DNA of 5,686 nucleotides from Thermoplasmata archaeon (GCA_021835265.1 JAKBQK010000588.1:1-5686); one strand, 5' to 3'; positions 1 to 5,530 are shown, counted from the stretch's first letter. Program-made: numbers and translations. Notes: generated by a model not told the origin, from the letters alone.

Positions 1-32
1 ACTAATGCTTCAAATGGAAACAGGGAAATTGT

Positions 33-302
33 TTATCTTGTCATCGTTATTTCAATTGAGGATACATTTGAATCCCCATTTTCTCCGTGAAGGACTTCTG
101 TTTCCAGCTTTATTTCCTTGTACTTTGCCTCTTTGATAAATTTGTGCTTTGTTATCTCGGCTATGTCCACTGCCTTGCTGATTGATTTTCCCCTTGCCTT
201 TATTACTATCTTTTCTACATTGTTGTTAAACTGGGTAACAACGGCAAGAACGTAGTTCATAGTTGGTTTTTTGCCTACAAAGATTATGTTTTCTTCTGCC
301 AT
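33..302 (-). CDS. albA: Alba DNA/RNA-binding chromatin protein
   Basis: Alba is a small dimeric archaeal chromatin protein that coats DNA and also binds RNA. The 89-residue product begins MAEENIIFVGKKP and carries the family hallmarks: the lysine pair K11-K12 in the GKKP turn (equivalent to the DNA-contacting, acetylatable K16/K17 of Sulfolobus Alba), the MNYV helix after it, the IVIKARGKSISKAVD segment (about residues 32-46) and a C-terminal strand SSIEITMTR. Length is normal for the family (about 90). The frame could be extended three codons upstream to a GTG at 311, but that GTG lies inside GTGATC, a perfect match to the 16S anti-Shine-Dalgarno, three bases before the ATG at 302. The ATG is therefore the better start. 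The gene has its own TATA element and follows the regulator gene by 100 bases. Identification is firm; which of several possible Alba paralogues it is cannot be told. Confidence 0.96.
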   Translation of the reverse strand: MAEENIIFVGKKPTMNYVLAVVTQFNNNVEKIVIKARGKSISKAVDIAEITKHKFIKEAKYKEIKLETEVLHGENGDSNVSSIEITMTR

Positions 303-305
303 GTT

Positions 306-311
306 GATCAC
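306..311 (-). promoter_or_regulatory. Ribosome binding site of Alba, decides the start
   Basis: Read on the minus strand this is GTGATC, complementary to the archaeal 16S 3' end, with spacing of three bases to the ATG at 302. It overlaps an in-frame upstream GTG (309-311), which argues that the GTG is part of the ribosome binding site and not the start codon. Confidence 0.7.
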
Positions 312-332
312 TTATCATCGCATTTTTGGATC

Positions 333-346
333 ATATATAATTATAT
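333..346 (-). promoter_or_regulatory. Inferred TATA box of Alba
   Basis: The minus strand reads TATAATTATATATG here, an archaeal TATA-like element. A transcript start about 26 bases downstream would fall near position 314, leaving a leader of about 12 bases that just holds the ribosome binding site. This is inferred from spacing and base composition only. Confidence 0.55.
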
Positions 347-402
347 CGGCAGATTTAGCTACGCTTCATGAAATAACATTTCTCTTTGGATCCCACATTT
401 TA

Positions 403-795
403 TTATTTGAGTCTGATGAGTGTATCGGTCCCCTTCACCCCATCAATATCCCTGATTGAATCCACCTGTGAATTTAGAACATCAAGGGAATTACAGGAAA
501 TTCTAACTGCGAGATCAGCCCTTCCTGAAAATTCATAGATATCCTGGAAGTTCTTTTTGAGGTTTGTCTGAATGATGGATGTCTTTCTTGGATCTATCCT
601 TACAAGAACAATACCCTCTACATCATTGATGCCAAGATCTACCGTGAATTCTTTGATAACCTTATCTTTGATAAGTTTGGAAATCCTTTTCCTTACAGTG
701 CCTTCAGATATCTTCAGGATTCTCCCTATTTCAGAATTAGATAGTCTTGAGTTTTTTCTCAGTATGTTGATGATATCCCAATCTCTTTGATCCAC
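403..795 (-). CDS. Lrp/AsnC-family transcriptional regulator
   Basis: This 130-residue protein has the two-part Lrp/AsnC architecture. Residues 1-50 form an N-terminal winged helix-turn-helix (MDQRDWDIINILRKN start, SNSEIGRILKIS, then recognition helix SEGTVRKRISKLIK at about 30-43). A C-terminal RAM ligand-binding/oligomerisation domain covers about 58-130, with the GRADLAVRI strand at 91-99 in the place of the usual G-x-x-D-L motif. It is slightly shorter than typical archaeal Lrp-like proteins (about 140-160). Such proteins form dimers to octamers and regulate amino-acid or central metabolism, often their own gene as well; the ligand here cannot be deduced. The start is a GTG at 795, because the family N-terminus begins right here and no in-frame ATG lies nearby. 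An out-of-frame ATG overlaps it by one base (ATGTG). There is no ribosome binding site, so translation is probably leaderless or nearly so. The family call is secure, the role unknown. Confidence 0.93.
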   Translation of the reverse strand: MDQRDWDIINILRKNSRLSNSEIGRILKISEGTVRKRISKLIKDKVIKEFTVDLGINDVEGIVLVRIDPRKTSIIQTNLKKNFQDIYEFSGRADLAVRISCNSLDVLNSQVDSIRDIDGVKGTDTLIRLK

Positions 796-812
796 ATGAT
801 GTTAATGTAAAG

Positions 813-843
813 TTGTTAAAATTGATTTCTAATTTTTAAAAAA
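813..843 (-). promoter_or_regulatory. Promoter region of the Lrp/AsnC gene
   Basis: Two TATA-like elements precede the GTG start on the minus strand: TTTTTTAAAAATTAG (829-843), predicting a start near 808 and a 13-base leader, and ATTTTAAC (about 815-822), predicting a start at about the GTG itself. Which is used cannot be decided from sequence. Either way there is little room for a ribosome binding site and none is seen. Confidence 0.45.
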
Positions 844-852
844 TGAAAAAAA
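838..852 (-). terminator. Oligo-T terminator after the small conserved protein
   Basis: On the minus strand the stop codon at 859 is followed within seven bases by T7, then CA, then T6. Archaeal RNA polymerase terminates at such oligo-T tracts without a hairpin. The tract overlaps the promoter of the downstream regulator gene, suggesting that the two genes are separate transcription units. Confidence 0.6.
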
Positions 853-858
853 TGATGC

Positions 859-1134
859 TTACCTGTACATAGTCTGTCCTTTCTGGTCCTCTATTTTCTT
901 TTTGGACATGAGTTCTTTTGGTACTTTTGTAAGCCTAATAATATTGGTTGCCTGTACCATATAAATTGGAAGTCCTGAGTTCATGTCGTTGCCGTTCCTC
1001 ATTATTGCAACGATCTCCATCTTAATCTGAATTACTGAACCGTCCTTTAGTTTCACTGTTATCCACTTTGGTTCTTCCTCAATTTCAAATTCTACAAGTT
1101 CGCCCTGATCCGGATAGTTATTTGGCATTACCAT
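859..1134 (-). CDS. Small conserved-looking protein of unknown function
   Basis: The 91-residue product is not a member of a family I can name. It reads like a compact, mostly beta-strand cytoplasmic domain: alternating hydrophobic strands around ELVEFEIEEE, WITVKLKDGSVIQIKMEIVAIMR and IYMVQATNIIRLTKVP, with a turn NGNDMNSGLP, followed by a charged, likely flexible tail (KKKIEDQKGQTMYR). There are no cysteines, no signal peptide and no membrane segments. The even strand pattern and the glycine turns suggest a small barrel (SH3/OB-like), but this is inference. The gene has a clear promoter upstream and an oligo-T terminator downstream, so it is probably real and monocistronic. The start is either ATG 1134 (shown) or ATG 1128 two codons later. 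AGTGA at 1138-1142 could serve as a weak ribosome binding site and its spacing is better for the second ATG. Confidence 0.82.
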   Translation of the reverse strand: MVMPNNYPDQGELVEFEIEEEPKWITVKLKDGSVIQIKMEIVAIMRNGNDMNSGLPIYMVQATNIIRLTKVPKELMSKKKIEDQKGQTMYR

Positions 1135-1172
1135 TATTCACTAAATACTGTCATTGTATTAAACTTTGTAAG

Positions 1173-1189
1173 AATATTTTTATATATGA
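1173..1189 (-). promoter_or_regulatory. Inferred TATA box of the small conserved protein
   Basis: The minus strand reads CATATATAAAAATATTC. A start about 26 bases downstream falls near 1155, giving a leader of about 20 bases before the ATG. The element is well formed for an archaeal TATA box; no experimental support is available. Confidence 0.55.
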
Positions 1190-1477
1190 TGTTTGATTTT
1201 TATTATTCAGGGGCTTCCAAAATTATATGGTGAATCATTGCAACAAATAGTTATTCTCCCAGTCTAAAATATCAATATATGAAAGAACAAACAGCACTAT
1301 TTTTCATTATTTTTAATTGCAACTATAAATTGAGTATGATGATTATGGTCCCTATGGATCTTAATGAATGAATACTGCTATTATGGATTTTTTATTTGAG
1401 GAATCATGCCTATTTCCCATGCACTTCCATAAGAATTGTTGGCTATTGGGCCTCATACCAATCTGCTTCTCAGTATT
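1190..1477. other. Gene-free spacer
   Basis: Between the end of the protease gene and the promoter of the small protein lie about 290 A/T-rich bases. I see no start-plus-ribosome-binding-site combination, no RNA gene and no repeats of note. Short open frames break up quickly on both strands. No oligo-T run of five or more directly follows the protease stop on the minus strand, so its terminator is not obvious. Confidence 0.6.
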
Positions 1478-2545
1478 TCAGCTTTCCTTAATTTTCCTAA
1501 TTCTTGCTATCAGAGATGTTCCTGTTAGAGATACCCTGAATATTGGCACCATATTTAGATGATGTATTTTGACAAGTGCCTCAACGGTCTCATCCTTTCC
1601 GAAATATTCCACTGATAATTTGTCTGCTTTGAGTTCCCCCCTCCATCTTAAGAAGGAAGGTAAATAGATGATTCCCACCAGAGATACAGCCACACAGAAA
1701 TAAACCACATATATACCTACCCTCATTGGAAATGGTATCATGGATGGTTCTGTGGACAAGTATGCAAGAAACCCAATAACTACCAAAACTGCCGTTGTTG
1801 CTGAAAAAGCTGAAATGGCTATCCTGAGTGCATCTCTTCTCTTTAAATGTGATAGTTCATGGGTCAATACAGCAAGAACTTCATCTTCGCCTAAATTTTC
1901 CAGAGCATAGTCGGTTATACATACTGCAGGTCGAAAGATGCCTACACAGTAGGCATTTGCTATGTTATATGTATTTCCGTCAATTATACTGATATTTAAC
2001 TTTGGAATTCCGATGACCCTGATTATTTCCTGCAGCCTTGATATGATGTGATCTGATTCAAGCGGCTTTGAGTACCTGATCTCTTTCCGTAACCATGGAT
2101 TCATGTACAGTACAGATACCATAATAAGCAATATGACAGCTATTAGTGAAGCACCTTCATATGCCGTCATGCGAACATAATAAGCTGTCAACTCACCAAA
2201 AAATATCAGAATCGGTATCACTGAGAATTTAAAATAACTCTGAGAAAATGGTGAGTGAAGAATGTATTCATGAAAGTTTACATTGATACCTCTGATCAAT
2301 ACATCTATCTGGTACCTCCTGAATAGTAAATACAAGAACATAACCCAGTACAGTGCAAAAATCCCGACTAAGGCAAGGATGTTCCCTATCAAGAAAGCTA
2401 CCAGAAATTCCATAAGAACAGGATAAATTATCAGTACAAATGTGGAATAGCCACGAATCTTCCTGAGAGCCAATACATAACCTCTGGCAACACCTTCATC
2501 ATAATCATCTTGTGAGAAAGCCCCTGTTTTTTTCTCTAACTCCAC
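1478..2545 (-). CDS. htpX: M48-family (HtpX-like) membrane zinc metalloprotease
   Basis: HtpX-type proteases degrade damaged or misassembled membrane proteins, with the active site on the cytoplasmic face. The 355-residue product has the zinc motif HELSH (H229, E230, H233) within LTHELSHLKRRDALR. A downstream ELKAD provides the third ligand E304 and the family aspartate D308. Before the zinc motif lies the conserved NAYCVGIFRPAVCIT segment (198-211), typical of M48 substrate-cleft regions. Predicted membrane segments are at about 36-56, 57-76, 106-126 and 133-150 before the catalytic domain, and 245-264 and 275-294 between the HELSH and E304. That gives two more N-terminal helices and about 60 more residues than classical HtpX (about 290). 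The start is GTG 2545; the next in-frame ATG (codon 45) would cut into the first helix. No ribosome binding site is present and the TATA spacing predicts a leaderless mRNA. The symbol is a family-level assignment. Confidence 0.92.
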   Translation of the reverse strand: MELEKKTGAFSQDDYDEGVARGYVLALRKIRGYSTFVLIIYPVLMEFLVAFLIGNILALVGIFALYWVMFLYLLFRRYQIDVLIRGINVNFHEYILHSPFSQSYFKFSVIPILIFFGELTAYYVRMTAYEGASLIAVILLIMVSVLYMNPWLRKEIRYSKPLESDHIISRLQEIIRVIGIPKLNISIIDGNTYNIANAYCVGIFRPAVCITDYALENLGEDEVLAVLTHELSHLKRRDALRIAISAFSATTAVLVVIGFLAYLSTEPSMIPFPMRVGIYVVYFCVAVSLVGIIYLPSFLRWRGELKADKLSVEYFGKDETVEALVKIHHLNMVPIFRVSLTGTSLIARIRKIKES

Positions 2546-2564
2546 ATTGAATAAAAATATAATG

Positions 2565-2580
2565 CCTATAAATATATTTT
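2565..2580 (-). promoter_or_regulatory. Inferred TATA box of the M48 protease gene
   Basis: The minus strand reads AAAATATATTTATAGG. Its centre lies about 26 bases before position 2547, so transcription should start at or within two bases of the GTG codon. Together with the lack of a ribosome binding site this suggests a leaderless transcript. Confidence 0.6.
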
Positions 2581-3093
2581 TACATTTTTACTGATTTTAT
2601 TCGGACCCTATTTCTCTTGCCTCCCTTAAGGCTAGCTATTCCTCTGTTTCAGATTTCAATTTCTTTTGCCATTTTTGTAATTTACTGTACTTTTCCAATT
2701 TGACCTACCGCTGCTACAATTGTTGATTTATATTGTTTCCTGAACGATTCCAGCACTGCATTCAGGAACTATTTCCCTCATTTCTTTATCATCTTAAGAA
2801 GATCAACCATAATTCTCAAGGCTATAGACCTGAATCTCAGATCTGATCCTCTCTAAAAGAGGCTAGAACTAGGCAAGATGATCCTTCTGGATGTACGGAC
2901 TGTTTTTCATGGATAACTCAACCAAAATGAAAAAACTCGGACGCATGGATAAACTCTATCAAATTGCATAACTGAATTAATTTTATATGGAAAGAAAATG
3001 TTAGGAGATAAGAAGGAACGCGAGATGGAATTAGGCATATTATTGGGATCGTGTTCTTAATCAAGTGGACAGAGCAATGTTTGATGCAAAAGT
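2581..3093. other. Gene-free region, possibly decayed coding sequence
   Basis: About 510 bases separate the permease stop from the protease promoter. No intact gene is visible. On the minus strand several short open stretches follow one another in different frames, for example one ending in MVDLLKMIKK then stop (near 2800), one reading AVLESFRKQYKSTIVAAVGQ (near 2700-2760) and one reading LEKYSKLQKWQKKLKSETEE then stop (near 2640-2700). Such a chain with frame changes could be the remains of a gene, perhaps a transposase, but I recognise no family and the match may be chance. An 8-bp inverted repeat lies at 2737-2768. Confidence 0.4.
2737..2768. repeat. Inverted repeat TTCCTGAA/TTCAGGAA
   Basis: Perfect 8-bp arms (2737-2744 and 2761-2768) flank a 16-base loop in the gene-free region. 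It could form a hairpin in RNA of either strand. It is not followed by a T tract, so it is not an evident terminator, and its role is unknown. Confidence 0.5.
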
Positions 3094-3831
3094 TTATGTC
3101 AGCATCCTCTCGTTTGACATCCTTCTCACCACAACCACAAGCAAGGCAATAAATACCATGAGAAGAGCAGCTGAGAATAATCCAGCGATGAGGATTATGT
3201 CAGTTGGACGTATTATCCTGACTATGACCAGCAAAAACACCATGGGCGGAATAATTCCTATGATGGATCCTATTCCACCGGGGGCATTTACTCCCGGATA
3301 TGTTTTAGACATTGATACCCAAGTCAACATTGCAAGTATAGAAATCAGGGACGAAACATATGCAACAGGTACTGAAAAAACTCCAATCAATTCAAGCATG
3401 GTTCCGGCAATGGACGGGACCATGAAATGGACTATCACCATTATTGTTGCTATATCTATTCCAAGAATTATTGATATCAGGGATATCGTAACGATCGAGA
3501 ACGATAGAAAGATATCTCTAATCTTGATCTTTCCAGTGGCAATTAGGTATTCGTATACCCCATTGGATCGGTCAGTTGAAAAAAGGTATGTAACCCCCAT
3601 TCCTCCTATTGTAGCTGTGAGTGGTAATATAGCGGGGATTATTTGCCCCAAAAATGATGTTCCCACCGGATATTTTACAAAAGACTTGATTGAAGATAGC
3701 AGAAGTACTGAAATGAGGAGGGGCATAACTATGCCTATCAACAGGTAAATGAGTCCGTAAATGGAGTTAAATGCCCTCAAGAAATTGAATCTTACCATTA
3801 CTTTGGTTCCGTTGGATATTGATCTGTTCAT
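3094..3831 (-). CDS. ABC-2-type transporter permease
   Basis: This is the membrane subunit paired with the ATPase encoded just upstream. The 245-residue product has six predicted membrane helices (about 25-47, 61-84, 108-137, 143-172, 187-207 and 211-236), the usual topology of ABC-2 permeases. A cytoplasmic segment after helix 2, DRSNGVYEYLIATGKIKIRD (87-106), resembles the coupling region with G-x-x-E-x-L found in this group. A short basic N-terminus and a basic C-terminus (VRRMSNERMLT) suggest both ends lie inside. The frame stays open upstream to a TTG at 3855, but the ATG at 3831 has a ribosome binding site (GGTGGTG, 3841-3847) nine bases before it and leaves a 33-base gap after the ATPase stop. 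It is therefore preferred. No substrate can be read from the sequence. CcmB-like, antibiotic-export or gliding-type roles are all possible. Confidence 0.87.
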   Translation of the reverse strand: MNRSISNGTKVMVRFNFLRAFNSIYGLIYLLIGIVMPLLISVLLLSSIKSFVKYPVGTSFLGQIIPAILPLTATIGGMGVTYLFSTDRSNGVYEYLIATGKIKIRDIFLSFSIVTISLISIILGIDIATIMVIVHFMVPSIAGTMLELIGVFSVPVAYVSSLISILAMLTWVSMSKTYPGVNAPGGIGSIIGIIPPMVFLLVIVRIIRPTDIILIAGLFSAALLMVFIALLVVVVRRMSNERMLT

Positions 3832-3840
3832 AATCCGAAG

Positions 3841-3847
3841 CACCACC
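3841..3847 (-). promoter_or_regulatory. Ribosome binding site of the permease, decides the start
   Basis: Minus-strand GGTGGTG stands nine bases before ATG 3831 and downstream of the alternative TTG at 3855, which has no such site. This supports the shorter, 245-residue permease. Confidence 0.6.
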
Positions 3848-3864
3848 ACACACAATCTACTGGG

Positions 3865-4710
3865 TTATGAGGCATCGTCGAAGAACCTTCCAAGGGGATT
3901 GCTTAAGTCCTTTACCTCATATATCATTGCACCTGAAGAGGTAAGTTTGCTAATGAGCTCGGCTGCTTCTGCCGGTGATTTTAGGTTGAAAATGAAATAC
4001 TTACCATCTATAGTGTAATCTGTTGTCAGATTCTCTATCCCTTTCCCCCTGATGCCAATCTTATAATTGTCGGTTTTCAGGCCACTTATGTCCCCGACGT
4101 ATGCGACCTTCCCGGCATTAAGCGCAATGACCTCAGTGCCTATGTCCATTGCTTCATAAAGGTTGTGAGAAGAATACATTACAATGGAACTACGGGCCTG
4201 CTGCGTGATAAGTTCCCTTATTTCAGCGGAAACTTTCGGATCAAGGTTAGCTGTAGGTTCATCCAGAATCATTATGGATTTATTTCCGATCAGTGATTTT
4301 GCGAGAGAAACCCTTTTTTTCTGTCCTTGACTTAGGTCCTGAATGTTCTTATACATGAGTTCCTTTAAATTGAATTCCTCTATTATTTTGTTAACCTCCT
4401 CACTTGACACTCCTTCGACCCTGCCAAAGAACTTCATAGCAGCCTTTACTGTCAATCCTGCAGGTATAGAATTCTTGTGGCTGAGATACGCGATTCCCAC
4501 TTTAGACTGCACCTGAGGAACGCCGTCGAACATTATGGTTCCAGTGAAAGGCTTTAACATCCCAGCCATGGCCCTGAAAAGTGTGGTTTTCCCAGCCCCA
4601 TTCTTGCCAAGGACAACGTATATGCCAGGTAAATCAATGCTGAAATTTATGTGGTGCAATATCTCTACACCATCATATCCTGTTGAAAAATCATCAACCG
4701 TTATCTTCAT
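3865..4710 (-). CDS. ABC transporter ATP-binding protein
   Basis: The 281-residue protein supplies ATP hydrolysis for the adjacent permease. The nucleotide-binding domain spans about 1-210 and all motifs are present: Walker A GKNGAGKTT (35-43), signature LSQGQKKRV (126-134), Walker B IMILDEP (146-152, with D150 and catalytic E151), D-loop ANLDP (154-158) and switch histidine H182 in SSH. At the Q-loop the sequence reads YLSHKNS, so the usual glutamine is a histidine (H78), a variation also seen in CcmA-like ATPases. About 70 C-terminal residues (211-281) form an extra domain with alternating strands, as in many ABC-2 exporter ATPases. The ATG at 4710 is preceded by AAGGTG at a five-base spacing. 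The gene lies 40 bases after the zinc-ribbon gene and 33 before the permease, indicating one operon. Export of a small molecule or lipid is likely, but the substrate is unknown. Confidence 0.95.
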   Translation of the reverse strand: MKITVDDFSTGYDGVEILHHINFSIDLPGIYVVLGKNGAGKTTLFRAMAGMLKPFTGTIMFDGVPQVQSKVGIAYLSHKNSIPAGLTVKAAMKFFGRVEGVSSEEVNKIIEEFNLKELMYKNIQDLSQGQKKRVSLAKSLIGNKSIMILDEPTANLDPKVSAEIRELITQQARSSIVMYSSHNLYEAMDIGTEVIALNAGKVAYVGDISGLKTDNYKIGIRGKGIENLTTDYTIDGKYFIFNLKSPAEAAELISKLTSSGAMIYEVKDLSNPLGRFFDDAS

Positions 4711-4715
4711 TGCCG

Positions 4716-4721
4716 CACCTT
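4716..4721 (-). promoter_or_regulatory. Ribosome binding site of the ABC ATPase
   Basis: Minus-strand AAGGTG sits five bases before the ATG at 4710. A dedicated ribosome binding site inside the 40-base gap after the zinc-ribbon gene fits translation from a shared mRNA. Confidence 0.65.
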
Positions 4722-4750
4722 GATGTCAAATTTCAATACACCATTTATGT

Positions 4751-4936
4751 TCATTCTGCCAGATCTGCATCTGAAACTTCGTATCTTTCACGCTTTTTGC
4801 AAGAGGGGCATTTTACGGAAAAGGAGTTTGGACCATACCTCATAACTACTCCCAGCTTTGATATGCCCACGAACTGGTTGTAGTTGAAATCAAAATCGTG
4901 TCCGCAATTTGGGCATTTGAGGTGATACATGGTCAT
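4751..4936 (-). CDS. Small double-CPxC zinc-ribbon protein
   Basis: The 61-residue product carries two cysteine knuckles, CPNC (C8, C11) and CPSC (C43, C46), separated by 31 residues. This is the layout of a single four-cysteine zinc ribbon. The segment between them (FDFNYNQFVGISKLG...RYGPNSFSVK) is rich in aromatic and small residues, as in ribbon beta-hairpins, and the C-terminus is acidic (SDADLAE). No membrane segment or signal peptide is present. Such proteins act as nucleic-acid-binding or protein-binding adaptors and this one cannot be assigned further. It is the first gene of the apparent operon with the ABC ATPase and permease, so it may regulate or assist the transporter. ATG 4936 is chosen because AGGTGAT (4943-4949) stands six bases before it; a second ATG two codons later is less well spaced. 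Confidence 0.85.
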   Translation of the reverse strand: MTMYHLKCPNCGHDFDFNYNQFVGISKLGVVMRYGPNSFSVKCPSCKKRERYEVSDADLAE

Positions 4937-4942
4937 TTCAAA

Positions 4943-4949
4943 ATCACCT
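4943..4949 (-). promoter_or_regulatory. Ribosome binding site of the zinc-ribbon gene
   Basis: Minus-strand AGGTGAT is a near-complete match to the anti-Shine-Dalgarno sequence, with a six-base spacing to ATG 4936. It is the best ribosome binding site in the window. Confidence 0.75.
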
Positions 4950-4992
4950 GCATCTTTGCACTAATATTTCCCCAATGGATTTTAACAAATTT

Positions 4993-5004
4993 GTATTTAA
5001 TCAT
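4993..5004 (-). promoter_or_regulatory. Inferred TATA box of the zinc-ribbon/ABC operon
   Basis: The minus strand reads ATGATTAAATAC here. A start about 26 bases on falls near 4971, leaving a leader of about 35 bases that includes the ribosome binding site. The 16-bp palindrome at 5008-5023 sits directly upstream, over or next to the expected BRE. Confidence 0.5.
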
Positions 5005-5007
5005 AAT

Positions 5008-5023
5008 ATATAGTATACTATAT
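5008..5023. promoter_or_regulatory. Perfect 16-bp palindrome, candidate operator
   Basis: ATATAGTATACTATAT is an exact palindrome centred between 5015 and 5016. After two mismatched positions on each side, three more pairs match (5003-5005 with 5026-5028). It lies about four bases upstream of the inferred TATA box of the zinc-ribbon/ABC operon, where a dimeric regulator could block TBP/TFB or activate. The regulator is unknown. The high A/T content makes chance more likely than the length suggests. Confidence 0.45.
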
Positions 5024-5039
5024 TATATCTATACTTAAG

Positions 5040-5490
5040 AGTTTCTAATGTTGCAGTGAATAATTGACGGTGCACTTTATTGTTTTCCTTACCGATGCAC
5101 TGGACCAACCTTGGAAAATACATATGATCGACTTTTGATATAAACAGTAATAGCATAAAAATGAGCTATTTTACTGCGAATAACAAACATTGCATTTTAA
5201 ATTATAGTTGAACTGCCACAGTGACCTCGAACGGTTATTCTGAGAATGGTTTCTGATCCACTTTGAAAAGATTAATTTTCACGATATCGCTTTTAAACCG
5301 GGAAATAAGTCATCGTTAATGGCGTAGGGACTAACGTTACAGAGAGATTGATCATTTCCATCATTGCGATAGCTTGTTCACTGACTTACGAAAGAGAAAT
5401 TTCTCAGATAGCATATTGTTTCACTCGTGCATGCACACATGACCCGGGTAACCTGACGTGAAATCTATAGTTCTCCCAGTTAGAAGTGAC
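5040..5490. other. Gene-free region with several short palindromes
   Basis: No convincing gene is visible on either strand. The stretch holds perfect palindromes CGATATCG (5282-5289), TAACGTTA (5332-5339), GAGAAATTTCTC (5394-5405), GTGCATGCAC (5427-5436) and ACCCGGGT (5442-5449). Signatures of RNase P RNA or SRP RNA were looked for and not found. The region may be an ordinary divergent spacer, a structured RNA or decayed sequence. Confidence 0.4.
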
Positions 5491-5495
5491 TTTAG

Positions 5496-5530
5496 CCCAT
5501 TGAGTTTCTTACTTGAAACTTTGGAATGGG
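5496..5530. repeat. Strong two-part inverted repeat (hairpin)
   Basis: CCCATT (5496-5501) pairs with AATGGG (5525-5530), and AGTTTC (5503-5508) pairs with GAAACT (5515-5520). A six-base loop TTACTT and an asymmetric internal loop (one base against four) complete the structure. The twelve paired bases would form a stable hairpin in RNA or a protein site in DNA. It ends 26 bases before the TATA element of the tRNA gene. Function is unknown; it could end an upstream transcript or mark a regulator site. Confidence 0.55.

Noticed and set aside
1368..1562. A hydrophobic 64-codon plus-strand frame overlapping the end of the protease gene.
   Set aside because: There is no ribosome binding site or promoter, and half of it is the antisense of the conserved protease. 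The hydrophobic look arises from A/T-rich codons.
2844..2864. A small hairpin CCTCT-CTAAA-AGAGG considered as a terminator or IS end.
   Set aside because: Only five pairs, no T tract on either strand and no matching partner repeat or target duplication nearby.
3065..3748. A long plus-strand open frame (227 codons) opposite the permease gene.
   Set aside because: It is the antisense of a clear six-helix permease with the expected hydrophobic pattern, operon context and ribosome binding site. The antisense frame has no recognisable domain.
3832..3855. An eight-residue N-terminal extension of the permease starting at TTG 3855.
   Set aside because: There is no ribosome binding site before the TTG, and a GGTGGTG site is placed for ATG 3831.
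5001..5156. A 51-codon minus-strand open frame starting with ATG (MLLLFISKVDHMYF...) in the spacer before the zinc-ribbon gene.
   Set aside because: It has no ribosome binding site or clear promoter, its end runs through the palindrome next to the operon promoter, and the composition is that of A/T-rich noncoding DNA. It matches no family I know.
5309..5461. A 50-codon plus-strand open frame without ATG (contains LTYEREISQIAYCFTRACTH).
   Set aside because: The only possible start is an internal TTG without a ribosome binding site. A frame of this length is expected by chance in 650 bases, and it overlaps the palindromes.
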